This document shows, in pieces, positions 8,773-17,317 of a DNA stretch of 64,000 bases; the stretch's first letter is position 1, and the number at the start of each line of letters is the position of its first letter. This stretch comes from Listeria ilorinensis (lineage in GTDB: Bacteria; Bacillota; Bacilli; Lactobacillales; Listeriaceae), in assembly GCF_913566895.1 (NCBI RefSeq), contig NZ_CAJYCN010000016.1:1-64000 (forward strand). Reading direction: 5' to 3'. Both the position numbers and the translations under genes were made by a program. Below the pieces are notes generated by a model. It worked only from the letters and a program-made list of their open reading frames with translations, was not told the origin of the DNA and did no database searches.

Positions 8773-9603
8773 ATGATTAACCAAAATCTATACTATAAAT
8801 CTGTTGCAAGCTGTAAGCCTATTGAGATCTATCTTTTTTTCGATCCGGCTTGTGAAGACTGTTGGACGATGGAGACCAATATTAAGCGGCTACAGATGGA
8901 ATATGGAAATTATTTCAAATTGAGATATGTTTTGCATAACAATCTTCAAACCTTTGTTTGTAAAAAGAAGCGGCATGAGGAAGGCTTTGGCGAATTGAAA
9001 GAACAACAAGAACAAGCTCGCCTTTCTTACATTTCCTGTTTAGCAGTAAAAGCAGCAGAGCTTCAAGGCAAAAAATTGGGGATTGATTTTTTGCGAAAAA
9101 TTCAAGAGGCATATTTTCTGGAAGGTAAAGATATCTCAAATAATGAGGTTCTTTGTGAAAAAGCGAAAAGTATCGGGCTGGATTTAGATGAATTCGAAAA
9201 GGATTTTTCATCCAATATTGCAAAGCGTGCATATATCGGAGACCAAAAAGTTGCCCATGAAATGGATATTTATGAGAATCCGACTGTAGTTTTCTTCAAT
9301 CGCAATATTGAAGATGCAGGACTAAAATTAACGGGTCTTCATCGGTATGAAGTATATGTACACATTCTGTCTGAACTTCTCAACCATTATCCTGAACCTG
9401 AAGAACGCCTTTCTATGGAAGAATACATTGCCAAAGTACGTGTGACCTCAACTGAGGCTATGGCACAGTATTATGGAGTTGATATCTGTCAGATCGAACG
9501 GCAGATGAAAAAATGGCGTCTTCAGCAAAAAGTCACATCCGTTGAAATGGCAGATGGGCAAGTCCTATGGCAATATCTCGGCAATCATGAATCGAATGAA
9601 TAG
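8773..9603 (+). CDS. spxH: Spx adaptor protein SpxH (YjbH), DsbA/thioredoxin-like fold
   Basis: Adaptor that presents the transcription factor Spx to ClpXP for degradation, so it sets disulfide-stress responses. The CxxC motif is present as PACEDCW (Cys27 and Cys30), as in other YjbH proteins, and the rest fits the DsbA-like fold. An in-frame open region reaches back to a TTG at 8605, but that stretch contains a good promoter. The ATG at 8773 has the site AGGTGA (8762-8767) and gives 276 residues, close to the family length of about 270-300. A strong terminator overlaps its stop, so it appears to be monocistronic. Confidence 0.9.
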   Translation: MINQNLYYKSVASCKPIEIYLFFDPACEDCWTMETNIKRLQMEYGNYFKLRYVLHNNLQTFVCKKKRHEEGFGELKEQQEQARLSYISCLAVKAAELQGKKLGIDFLRKIQEAYFLEGKDISNNEVLCEKAKSIGLDLDEFEKDFSSNIAKRAYIGDQKVAHEMDIYENPTVVFFNRNIEDAGLKLTGLHRYEVYVHILSELLNHYPEPEERLSMEEYIAKVRVTSTEAMAQYYGVDICQIERQMKKWRLQQKVTSVEMADGQVLWQYLGNHESNE

Positions 9604-9630
9604 AGCGCAAACTGGCGCTCTATTTTTTTA
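9602..9630 (+). terminator. Terminator of spxH
   Basis: AGAGCGC-loop-GCGCTCT is followed by ATTTTTTTA. The stem begins inside the spxH stop codon. Confidence 0.9.
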
Positions 9631-9634
9631 TGCA

Positions 9635-9666
9635 CAAAAAAGAAGCACCTTTTCTAAAGATGCTTC
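9635..9666 (-). terminator. Terminator of the lemA-htpX operon
   Basis: Read on the minus strand, GAAGCA and TGCTTC flank a short loop and are followed by TTTTTT. It lies directly after the htpX stop. Confidence 0.8.
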
Positions 9667-9670
9667 CTTC

Positions 9671-10591
9671 TTACATTGCCTGTAAACGATCGATCCGTGC
9701 AGAAATCGGCGGATGTGAATCAAAAAGTCCAGGTTTTTCTTTTTTTGATTTCAGTGGAGAAGCAAAATAAATCGATTCACTCGCCGCGCTGACCTCTTCC
9801 ATTTTCTCTGGAGTTTGACTGATTTTTTCAAGTGCCTTGATCAAACCTTCAGGATTACGTGTCAGTTCGACTGCGCTGGCATCTGCTAAAAACTCCCGAT
9901 TTCTTGATAGGGCAAACTGGATGGCTGTTGCAATAACTGGTGCCAGAATCACAAAAATCAAAGCTACAACATAGATCACAAGCTGCACCCAGCCATTGCT
10001 GTTATTATTGTCGCTACTTTTCCGGTCATTTCCTCTTCCAGTCAAACTTCCCCAAAATAACATCCGCATTGCTAAGTCACTTAAAATGGCAATGACGGCC
10101 ACTAAGGCGATCGCTATCGTTGACAAGCGGATATCAAAATTACGAATGTGGGAAACTTCATGGGCGATAACCCCCTCCAGCTCATAACGATCGAGCCGAT
10201 CAAGTAGCCCTGTCGTCACAGCAACCGCACCATTCTTAGGCGATGTGCCGGTTGCAAAAGCATTGGGACTTCCATCATTTACAATATAGACACGCGGCAT
10301 TGGGATACCCGCTACCATTGCCATGCTTTCAACTGTTTCAAATAGTACAGGTGCCTCTTCTTTATTCGTAATCTCACGGGCGTGATTCATTCGCATTACA
10401 ACTGCCGAACTTTGCATCAGCATTAGTCCAATATAGATAATACCGATCACAGTCGCCCACAGCAGCCCATTCAGATAGTTGTTCCAGACCAGAATTCCAA
10501 TCGCAGCACCAACTAGCAGTACAAAAAGAAAGAAGCCGATAACGATCAAAACAGTTTTTCGTTTATTAGAAGCGATTTGTTCAAATAACAT
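9671..10591 (-). CDS. htpX: Membrane zinc metalloprotease HtpX
   Basis: Integral membrane M48 protease for quality control of membrane proteins. Two N-terminal hydrophobic segments (about 15-35 and 45-65) are followed by the zinc motif HEVSH at residues 144-148, then further hydrophobic segments near 160-180 and 205-230, and the third zinc ligand region NREFLADASAVELT. Length of 306 is normal. It is the second gene of an operon with lemA (22-base gap), an arrangement conserved in Listeria. Confidence 0.96.
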   Translation of the reverse strand: MLFEQIASNKRKTVLIVIGFFLFVLLVGAAIGILVWNNYLNGLLWATVIGIIYIGLMLMQSSAVVMRMNHAREITNKEEAPVLFETVESMAMVAGIPMPRVYIVNDGSPNAFATGTSPKNGAVAVTTGLLDRLDRYELEGVIAHEVSHIRNFDIRLSTIAIALVAVIAILSDLAMRMLFWGSLTGRGNDRKSSDNNNSNGWVQLVIYVVALIFVILAPVIATAIQFALSRNREFLADASAVELTRNPEGLIKALEKISQTPEKMEEVSAASESIYFASPLKSKKEKPGLFDSHPPISARIDRLQAM

Positions 10592-10612
10592 GCCGCTCTA
10601 GCCCCTCTTCTT

Positions 10613-11170
10613 TTAGAATTGTACTTTTGGTACCTCACGTTCCGGTTCCGGAATACTCAGCATTTCACGTTTAGTAAAACCATGCATTTTTGCAATGATA
10701 TTCGTTGGAACTGATTCGATTTTCGTATTATAAGTCATAACTGTCGTATTATAAAGCTGACGTGAATAAGCTACTTTATTTTCTGTCGAAGAAAGTTCGT
10801 GCTGCAATTCAATAAAAGATTGATTTGCTTTCAAATCTGGATAAGCTTCTCCCAGTGCAAAAATCGACCGCAGCGCACCTGTCAGCATATTATCTGCCTC
10901 AATTTGCTCCTGCCTATTATCGCTTGGTGCATCCATCATTTTATTCCGCGCTTCGATGACTTGTGTCAAGGTTTCTTTTTCATGCTTGGCGTACCCTTTT
11001 ACTGTTTCCATCAAATTAGGAATCAAGTCAAAACGTCTCTTCAATTGTACATCAATTTGGGCCCATGTTTCTTCTACACGATTGCGGTACTTGACTAAAC
11101 TATTATAAAGTCCAAAATAAATCAGCACAAGTACAACTACCACGACAATGGCAATAATCCAGCCAATCAT
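10613..11170 (-). CDS. lemA: LemA family protein
   Basis: A 185-residue protein with one N-terminal membrane helix (residues 3-22) and a helical LemA domain containing the conserved YNSLVKYRNRVEETWAQIDVQLKRR-type core (seen near residues 22-47) and RFDLIPNLMETVKGYA. The molecular role of LemA is not established; in Listeria it was originally noted as an antigen source presented to T cells. AAGGAGGC precedes the ATG. First gene of the operon with htpX. Confidence 0.93.
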   Translation of the reverse strand: MIGWIIAIVVVVVLVLIYFGLYNSLVKYRNRVEETWAQIDVQLKRRFDLIPNLMETVKGYAKHEKETLTQVIEARNKMMDAPSDNRQEQIEADNMLTGALRSIFALGEAYPDLKANQSFIELQHELSSTENKVAYSRQLYNTTVMTYNTKIESVPTNIIAKMHGFTKREMLSIPEPEREVPKVQF

Positions 11171-11201
11171 ATTTTTTGCCTCCTTTTCTCTATTTGGTCT
11201 T

Positions 11202-11230
11202 ATTATAGCCTATTTATACGCTTCAAACCA
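11202..11230 (-). promoter_or_regulatory. Possible promoter of lemA-htpX
   Basis: A perfect TATAAT is preceded 17 bases upstream by a weak TGGTTT, about 32-60 bases before the lemA start. Confidence 0.45.
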
Positions 11231-11245
11231 GTTCTAGTAAAAAAT

Positions 11246-12472
11246 TCACTTTTTCTTTCGCATAAAATAAAACGGTTCAACTGGACGATCCACAACCATT
11301 TTAACAGTCATCATTGCATTAGGAGCTCGGTCAATCATCTCCCCGTCTTCATTCCAAATCTGCTTGACAGTTTGTTTGAAACCCGTATCACCTGGTCCAT
11401 AGAATTCGATCTCATCCCCGACACCAAAGTTATTTCGCTGCTGTAAAGTCGCTATATTCGTTTCTGGATCAAAAGCAAGCACTTGTGCTGCAAAAGCATA
11501 TTGTGGAATTTTACGTGTCTTACCAAACAGCTGCTCATCTTCAGTCGGTTCTTTATAAAAGAAACCCGTTGAAAGTTCACGTTGAGCGACTTTCCAAAGT
11601 TCCTCTTCCCAAGCAGGATCAAATTCAAAGTTCTCTGGATCGGCACAATACGTATCCACCACTTTTCGATAAATGCTGGCAACAGTTGAAACATAATGAA
11701 TGGATTTCATGCGCCCTTCTATTTTCAAACTATCCACACCCGCTTCCACCATATCTGGAATATAACGGATCATCGATAAATCCACTGCACTCATGGAAAA
11801 CGGTTCTTCGTCCGCGTCCACAAGATTTTGCTTCTCATCGTATGCCACTTCAAATAAGTCATATTTCCACCGACAGCTTTGCGCACAACCGCCTCGATTG
11901 GCATCACGATTTGCCATATGATTCGACAGCGTACAGCGTCCTGAATAGGAGATACACATAGCGCCATGAATAAAGGCCTCCATTTCAACATCTGTATGCG
12001 CACCCATTTCCTGAATTTCTTTCATACTGACTTCGCGTGCCAAAACCACACGTTCAAGACCACGTTTTTTCCAAAATTCGAGTGTTTTATAATTCGTGGC
12101 AGAGGCTTGTGTAGAAAGATGGACTGGTAAACCGGGCGCATGTTCAAAACAAATTTGGATCAATGCCGGGTCAGAAACAATCACTGCATCAATACCGATT
12201 TCCCGCAACTTGAGAAAAAAAGCACCTGCTCCTTCTGTATCCCCAACATGTGCTACCATATTAGCCGCTACATAAACTTTTGCTTGATGGCTGTGTGCAA
12301 AAGCAACGCCCTCTTCCATTTCTTCATAGCTGAAATTTCCAGCACGTGAACGCAGCCCATAAGCCTGACCACCTATATATACTGCATCCGCTCCGTAGCG
12401 AATCGCAATTTTCAATTTTTCTAAATTCCCGGCTGGTGCAAGCACTTCCGGTTTTTTTGTAATTGTTCGCAT
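11246..12472 (-). CDS. trhP2: U32-family tRNA hydroxylation protein (TrhP2/YrrO-like)
   Basis: Peptidase-U32-family protein of 408 residues, related to B. subtilis YrrO and E. coli TrhP, needed for 5-hydroxyuridine formation at tRNA position 34. It has the family signature FIHGAMCISYSGRCTLSN near residue 170 followed by NRGGCAQSCRW, whose cysteines are thought to hold an iron-sulfur cluster. The older annotation collagenase-like protease is not supported by the tRNA work on this family. It follows trhP1 with a 12-base gap on the same strand. Confidence 0.9.
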   Translation of the reverse strand: MRTITKKPEVLAPAGNLEKLKIAIRYGADAVYIGGQAYGLRSRAGNFSYEEMEEGVAFAHSHQAKVYVAANMVAHVGDTEGAGAFFLKLREIGIDAVIVSDPALIQICFEHAPGLPVHLSTQASATNYKTLEFWKKRGLERVVLAREVSMKEIQEMGAHTDVEMEAFIHGAMCISYSGRCTLSNHMANRDANRGGCAQSCRWKYDLFEVAYDEKQNLVDADEEPFSMSAVDLSMIRYIPDMVEAGVDSLKIEGRMKSIHYVSTVASIYRKVVDTYCADPENFEFDPAWEEELWKVAQRELSTGFFYKEPTEDEQLFGKTRKIPQYAFAAQVLAFDPETNIATLQQRNNFGVGDEIEFYGPGDTGFKQTVKQIWNEDGEMIDRAPNAMMTVKMVVDRPVEPFYFMRKKK

Positions 12473-12484
12473 GATTTACCCCCA

Positions 12485-13393
12485 TTATTTCACTTCATTC
12501 GGATCTTTCAGATAGAAACCGGCACTCAGTTGACGTGTCTTCGGCTGACAAGCTGCCAATCGGTTTACAAATGTCTCCGCGATGAACGCTCCTTGTTCGA
12601 TTACTTCTTTTGCTTCAACAAAAGTTTGGGCAATTCGAACAAATTCATTTGCATTATTCAGCACGCCATCAAGCTTCCACGTCCTGATCCCTGCCTCATA
12701 GAGCTCCATCAAATAAGGCATTAACGAAATATCTTCCGAGCTGAAAATATGTGTGCCATTTTCATCTTCATAGATCGGTAGCATACTTTCAGCATCATTC
12801 GGCTCTCGTAGATACAGCCCCCGTTCTTTTGATGTCTCTTCATCTAATTCAGCGATATGATAATAGTTGGTTAACAGCTTGCGTTTTGATTGATGGATAC
12901 AAGTAGGCCCATAAACAAGCACTTCAACGGGAACTGTTAATTCTTTTTGAATTGCTATAATTTCCGGACGCGTCAATTCACGTGCCAAAACAGCACCAGC
13001 CGCCCCTTCCTGTACCCAAAAAGAGATCTGTTCAGCACTTGTTACAAATGTTTGCGCATCATAGATGTAAGGTAGTGAGAGTGCTAATTCCTCCAATAAA
13101 AGAATCACACCTGGATCCCCGCAGCTGATTGCATCTACTTGCATGTCCGCCAATGTTTGTAAAAATTCGGGCAGCTCTATCAAATGCTCATTATGCATCA
13201 GCGCATTAACCGCCACAATGACGCGTTTACCAGCTTGATGTGTGATGTTCGTCACTTCACGTATCTCTTCAAGCGAAAAAGAATGTGCTAGTCGAAGACC
13301 AAAACGGCTGTTCCCGATATAAAGTGTATCTACCCCCGCGCGAAGCAGTTGTTCAGCCTGTTGCACAGAGGCTGCTGTCGCAATGATTTCCAT
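12485..13393 (-). CDS. trhP1: U32-family tRNA hydroxylation protein (TrhP1/YrrN-like)
   Basis: Shorter U32 paralogue (302 residues) that lacks most of the cysteine cluster of its partner: the matching segment is EVLVYGPTCIHQSKRKLLTNYY. It has the same TIM-barrel-like repeats (DTLYIGNSRFGLR, VDAISCGDPGVILL, GAAGAVLARELTRPEI). In B. subtilis the equivalent pair YrrN/YrrO acts together. It is the first gene of the two-gene operon. Confidence 0.87.
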   Translation of the reverse strand: MEIIATAASVQQAEQLLRAGVDTLYIGNSRFGLRLAHSFSLEEIREVTNITHQAGKRVIVAVNALMHNEHLIELPEFLQTLADMQVDAISCGDPGVILLLEELALSLPYIYDAQTFVTSAEQISFWVQEGAAGAVLARELTRPEIIAIQKELTVPVEVLVYGPTCIHQSKRKLLTNYYHIAELDEETSKERGLYLREPNDAESMLPIYEDENGTHIFSSEDISLMPYLMELYEAGIRTWKLDGVLNNANEFVRIAQTFVEAKEVIEQGAFIAETFVNRLAACQPKTRQLSAGFYLKDPNEVK

Positions 13394-13430
13394 AAATTTC
13401 TCCTCATTTCTCCTAAAAGCTTACTTGAAT

Positions 13431-13459
13431 AATGTATCATAACTTTAAGTACCAAACAA
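13431..13459 (-). promoter_or_regulatory. Promoter of trhP1-trhP2
   Basis: On the minus strand TTGTTT (13454-13459) and TACATT (13431-13436) are 17 bases apart, about 40 bases upstream of the start codon. Confidence 0.5.
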
Positions 13460-13484
13460 TGGGCTTTTCTTATTATTTAAAGGC

Positions 13485-13518
13485 GAAAAAACCTCTCACC
13501 CTATATGGGAAAGAGGTT
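13485..13518 (-). terminator. Terminator of tagO
   Basis: On the minus strand AACCTCT...AGAGGTT is followed by TTTT, immediately after the tagO stop. Confidence 0.85.
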
Positions 13519-13521
13519 CTT

Positions 13522-14580
13522 CTACTCTTCATCATCATGTGTAGTATGGATGCGTAAAAGCCGCATGATCGGTCGATAATTTTGACCAATCAGCCCGAGT
13601 GTTTCAATCAAGACTTCTATTAAGATTAATAGAACACCCATCAATAAAACTGAGCCCCATAAAGTGGACATCGTTAAAATAAATGAGAACAATGAAAATA
13701 ACGCCGATATTGCATAGATCAAAATCACTGTTTGCCGATGGGTAAAGCCTAGATTCATTAAGCAATGATGCATATGAAATTTATCTGCCATTGCAATCGG
13801 CTGCTTGGTAACAATTCGCCGAATAATCGCAAACAGTGTATCCGCAATCGGTACGCCTAAAATCAAAATTGGGACAATCAGTGAGATGAAAGTAACATTT
13901 TTAAAGCCCATCAGAGACAGCACTGAAATGACAAATCCCAAGAAAAGTGCCCCTGTATCCCCCATAAAAATTTTGGCTGGATGAAAGTTATAGGGCAAAA
14001 AACCGAGCGTGGCTGCAATGAGAACCATTGCCAACATAATCACGACTGGGTCCTGCATAATAAATGCCATACACATAATCGTCAAAAGCGCAATTGTTGA
14101 GACTCCTGCTGCAAGCCCATCTAGCCCATCAATCAAATTCACTGCATTTGTAATCGCCACAATCCAAATAATAGTGAGCGGGATACTAAATACACCAAAG
14201 TGGATATCGCCACCAAATGGCAAGTTAATAAACGTAATTTCAATCCCGCCAAAAAGCACAATGACTATTGCTGCAAGAAGCTGACCAATCAGCTTGAAAC
14301 GTGCTTTCATTTCAAAAATATCATCTATCAGTCCAGTAAGCATCATGATTGTACCGCTGACAAAAAGCGGTACTACCAGAGATTTATCGATGGGCAACAT
14401 GAAAAGCCCAATCGTAAAACTTATGTATATCGCAAGCCCACCAAGACTTGGAATCGGCTTAATATTTACACGTCGTTTATCCGGTTTATCCGTCACGTCA
14501 AAGTAGAGCGCCAGCTGCCGAATGATTGGTGTAAAAAGAAGCGAAGCTACAAGTACGATTGCAAAAATCGCATACAGCAT
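13522..14580 (-). CDS. tagO: Undecaprenyl-phosphate GlcNAc-1-phosphate transferase TagO
   Basis: Membrane enzyme that starts wall teichoic acid linkage-unit synthesis by moving GlcNAc-1-P from UDP-GlcNAc to undecaprenyl phosphate. It has about ten membrane segments and the GT4/MraY-superfamily motifs: LTGLIDDIFEM (Asp-Asp pair), NAVNLIDGLDGLAAG, MGDTGALFLGF and the cytoplasmic histidine motif DKFHMHHCLMNLG near residue 262. Length of 352 fits. It is divergent from the LCP gene, which is functionally apt because LCP enzymes attach the finished polymer. Confidence 0.95.
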   Translation of the reverse strand: MLYAIFAIVLVASLLFTPIIRQLALYFDVTDKPDKRRVNIKPIPSLGGLAIYISFTIGLFMLPIDKSLVVPLFVSGTIMMLTGLIDDIFEMKARFKLIGQLLAAIVIVLFGGIEITFINLPFGGDIHFGVFSIPLTIIWIVAITNAVNLIDGLDGLAAGVSTIALLTIMCMAFIMQDPVVIMLAMVLIAATLGFLPYNFHPAKIFMGDTGALFLGFVISVLSLMGFKNVTFISLIVPILILGVPIADTLFAIIRRIVTKQPIAMADKFHMHHCLMNLGFTHRQTVILIYAISALFSLFSFILTMSTLWGSVLLMGVLLILIEVLIETLGLIGQNYRPIMRLLRIHTTHDDEE

Positions 14581-14614
14581 CTTTCGCCCTCCTTTTTTAA
14601 ATAAGATCTTCTAT

Positions 14615-14643
14615 ATTATACGTGCTTCTTTATGAAAATACAA
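14615..14643 (-). promoter_or_regulatory. Promoter of tagO
   Basis: TTGTAT and TATAAT on the minus strand with a 17-base spacer, 35-63 bases upstream of the tagO start. Confidence 0.65.
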
Positions 14644-14720
14644 TGAATATCTCAAGGGACTGTCTTTTTGACACTAAAATGCAGTAATTATTACAACTTT
14701 TCGACAGCTTAAAATAAAGA

Positions 14721-14749
14721 GTGACCTTTCTTATAAATTGGGCTAAAAT
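14721..14749 (+). promoter_or_regulatory. Promoter of the LCP gene
   Basis: GTGACC and TAAAAT with a 17-base spacer, about 30 bases upstream of the start codon. Moderate match. Confidence 0.45.
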
Positions 14750-14779
14750 AAAGATAGCAAAAAAGAGAGGATGAACAAT

Positions 14780-15712
14780 TTGCGAACAGATAAATACAAA
14801 AAAAAGAAAAAACATCGGGTTTTGAAAATCATTTCTGCCATCCTATTGGTAATCATTTTAGTTTGTGCAGGGTTACTTGGCTATGCGTACTGGAAAACAA
14901 GTGCAACATTTGATCAAATCCATAAACCAGTAGAAGGAAAACAAAATACAAGCGTGACCCTTAATGGAAGCACGCCCTTTTCCGTCCTACTCCTCGGAGT
15001 CGATGAACGAGAAGGCGACCGTGGCAGATCCGATACAATGATTGCAGCTACTGTAAACGGTACAACCAATAAAATTCAAATGCTCAGCATCCCACGTGAC
15101 ACCCAAACCGAAATCGTCGGACATAATTCAGTTGATAAAATTAATGCAGCCTATGCATACGGCGGTGTCAAAATGGCTGAAGATACAGCGTCCAATTTTT
15201 TGAACGACATTCCTTTCAATTACTATATTAAAATCAATATGGAAGGCTTTAAAGATCTTGTTGATGCAGTGGGTGGCATCACAGTCTATAATGACAAAGA
15301 TGGACTAGAGCTTGGTGATAAAACCTTCAACAAAGGTGAAATTACCCTTGACGGAGATGACGCACTGGCTTATGTGCGGATCCGTAAAACAGACGTGGAA
15401 GGCGATTTTGGCCGTCAAAAACGGCAGCAGCAGGTCATCTCAGCCATTGCGGATAAATTGATGAGTACAGGTCTCATTTGGCACTTCAATGATGTCTTAA
15501 ATGCTGTTGGCGATAATATTGAAACAGATTTTACTATGAATGATGTTACAAAAATCGCCAAAAATTATGCTGGTGCTCTTGGCAATGTAGAAAATCTGCA
15601 GGTCAGCGGTACAGGCGGTAAGCAAAGTGATGGAATCTGGTATTATGTGGTATCCGATGACGAGCGAGCACGGCTTCATGATGAATTAGCTAAAAATCTG
15701 GGAATCAACTAA
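14780..15712 (+). CDS. LytR-CpsA-Psr (LCP) family cell wall polymer ligase
   Basis: Membrane-anchored enzyme of the family that attaches teichoic acids or similar polymers to peptidoglycan. A lysine-rich N-terminus and one membrane helix (about residues 15-37) are followed by the LCP domain with the phosphate-binding arginine and aspartate motifs DEREGDRGRSDTMIAAT, SIPRDTQ and DKINAAYAYGG, then YVRIRKTDVEGDFGRQKRQQ. The ATG at 14771 sits directly on the AGAGAGG site, so the TTG at 14780 is favoured (310 residues). Which polymer it transfers cannot be told; wall teichoic acid is likely given tagO next door. Confidence 0.9.
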   Translation: MRTDKYKKKKKHRVLKIISAILLVIILVCAGLLGYAYWKTSATFDQIHKPVEGKQNTSVTLNGSTPFSVLLLGVDEREGDRGRSDTMIAATVNGTTNKIQMLSIPRDTQTEIVGHNSVDKINAAYAYGGVKMAEDTASNFLNDIPFNYYIKINMEGFKDLVDAVGGITVYNDKDGLELGDKTFNKGEITLDGDDALAYVRIRKTDVEGDFGRQKRQQQVISAIADKLMSTGLIWHFNDVLNAVGDNIETDFTMNDVTKIAKNYAGALGNVENLQVSGTGGKQSDGIWYYVVSDDERARLHDELAKNLGIN

Positions 15713-15721
15713 CAGACAAGC

Positions 15722-15782
15722 AAAACCAGCGTAAAGACGCAACTTTTCATCTAAACAGTTGCACCTTTATGCTGGTTTTTTA
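15722..15782 (+). terminator. Terminator of the LCP gene
   Basis: A long stem AAAACCAGC.TAAAG..GCAAC pairs with GTTGC..CTTTA.GCTGG and is followed by TTTTTT. Confidence 0.9.
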
Positions 15783-15809
15783 TAGGCATGACAAGCATAA
15801 AATGTATAA

Positions 15810-15862
15810 AAAAATCTTTCCGATTATTCCAGCGAATCCCGGAATAAACGGAAAGATTTTTA
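15810..15862 (-). terminator. Terminator of the nag operon
   Basis: On the minus strand a long hairpin (AAATCTTTCCG.TTATTCC / GGAATAA.CGGAAAGATTT) ends in a T-run. It overlaps the nagR stop codon. Confidence 0.85.
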
Positions 15863-16582
15863 TTGTTTAACGCGAGCCACAAATTGAAAGCGGCTGCCCA
15901 CATATTGCGAACGAGTAAATTCAAATGGTCGACCGTCATCCAAGTAAGTAATCTGACGAAGTTTCATGACTGGAGAACCTAATTTCACATCCAGATAAGG
16001 CGCAACTTTTTCTGAAACAAGTGCTGCTTCCATCGTCTGCTCCGCCTCACCAATCTGCTGGTCAAGACTTGTTTCGATCGCTTTATAGAGCGAGTTCATA
16101 ATATCCTCTTTCGTCAAAAGCGAGGCAATCTTTTCTGGAATGGATGCTACTTCATAAAGAATCGGCACTTTATCGCCATAACGAATCCGTTCGATTTTCA
16201 TGACATTACTGTTATCTGGCAGTTCGAGTGCTTCCTGTTCCTGCGTACTTGCAGGTCTGATTCCATATGAAACAACACGTGTTGACGGAATCTTTCCTTC
16301 CTGTAGCATCAGATTCGTAAAACTTGTCACTGCTTCAAGACGTTCAGTCAGCTTCTTCTCGGCGATAAAAGTTCCAGCACCTACGCGGCGCTGAAGGATA
16401 TTATCGTCCACAAGCCCTTGGATCGCCTGCCGAACAGTCATTCGGCTTACTTGAAACATCTCGGCCAGCTGGCGTTCTGCCGGAATGGATGAACCGACTT
16501 GCCAAATGCCCTCTTCAATTTTTTGCTTGATGTTCGATTGAATTTGAATGTAAATAGGAATTCCTGATTGTTTATCGATCAT
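15860..16582 (-). CDS. nagR: GntR/HutC-family transcriptional regulator NagR (YvoA-like)
   Basis: A 240-residue regulator with an N-terminal winged helix (GSSIPAERQLAEMFQVSRMTV near residues 27-47) and a C-terminal UTRA effector domain ending LDDGRPFEFTRSQYVGSRFQFV. In Bacillus the equivalent protein represses the nag genes and is released by amino-sugar phosphates. It is the last gene of nagA-nagB-nagR, and a matching palindromic operator lies in the operon promoter (18474-18491), so autoregulation is likely. Confidence 0.92.
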   Translation of the reverse strand: MIDKQSGIPIYIQIQSNIKQKIEEGIWQVGSSIPAERQLAEMFQVSRMTVRQAIQGLVDDNILQRRVGAGTFIAEKKLTERLEAVTSFTNLMLQEGKIPSTRVVSYGIRPASTQEQEALELPDNSNVMKIERIRYGDKVPILYEVASIPEKIASLLTKEDIMNSLYKAIETSLDQQIGEAEQTMEAALVSEKVAPYLDVKLGSPVMKLRQITYLDDGRPFEFTRSQYVGSRFQFVARVKQ

Positions 16583-16597
16583 TTTTCAGCCCTCTTT

Positions 16598-17302
16598 TTA
16601 TAGAAGTGAAGCTGCTTTCTCGTCCACGATAATGGTGACATCTGGATGATTTTGCAGTGCCGAAGCAGGGCATTTCACATCTACAGATCCTTTTATAGTT
16701 TCTTTAATTGCTTCTGCTTTGTTTTCACCAAAAGCAAACAGGATGATCTTCTTTGCGTTCATAATCGATTTGATCCCCATCGAGTAAGCGTGCGTCGGAA
16801 CGTCTTCTTCTCTTTCGAAAAAGCGCTTGTTCGCTTCACGTGTCGATTCTGTCAATTCGACTTTATGTGTTAGGGAGTCAAATGGGGTACCAGGTTCATT
16901 AAAACCGATATGTCCATTTGTGCCAATACCCAGGATCTGAATATCCACAGGATGTGCGGCAAGAATTTCTTCATAGCGGGCACATTCAGCAGCAGCATCC
17001 TTTGCTAGACCGTTTGGCAAGAAGCTTTCCTTGAATGCTTTTTTAGAAAACAACAATTGGTTCATATAGTAATGATAACTGTTTGGATCGTCCGCTGCAA
17101 GACCTACATACTCATCCAGATTGACTGTCGTGATGTTTGTAGTATCAATATCGCTTTTAATCATTTCAGCATAAAGCGTTTCTGGTGTACTGCCTGTCGC
17201 AAGGCCCAGTGTATCAACATGTCCTGCTTTTATTTCATTTTCAATGATTTCTAGTCCTCTAACAGAACCTTCTTGTTTATCTTTTACTTGGATAAGTTGC
17301 AT
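16598..17302 (-). CDS. nagB: Glucosamine-6-phosphate deaminase
   Basis: Converts glucosamine-6-P to fructose-6-P and ammonia, connecting amino sugars to glycolysis. The 234-residue length is the short Gram-positive form that lacks the allosteric tail of E. coli NagB. Signature motifs are LGLATGSTPETLY, NLDEYVGL (catalytic Asp) and LGIGTNGHIGFNEPG (catalytic His). It follows nagA by 15 bases and precedes nagR by 15. Confidence 0.96.
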   Translation of the reverse strand: MQLIQVKDKQEGSVRGLEIIENEIKAGHVDTLGLATGSTPETLYAEMIKSDIDTTNITTVNLDEYVGLAADDPNSYHYYMNQLLFSKKAFKESFLPNGLAKDAAAECARYEEILAAHPVDIQILGIGTNGHIGFNEPGTPFDSLTHKVELTESTREANKRFFEREEDVPTHAYSMGIKSIMNAKKIILFAFGENKAEAIKETIKGSVDVKCPASALQNHPDVTIIVDEKAASLL

Positions 17303-17317
17303 GTTTAGTTCGTCCTC

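Noticed and set aside
11485-11961. 158-codon plus-strand open frame
   Set aside because: It lies wholly antisense to the U32-family gene trhP2, has no ribosome-binding site and its composition is that of a shadow frame.
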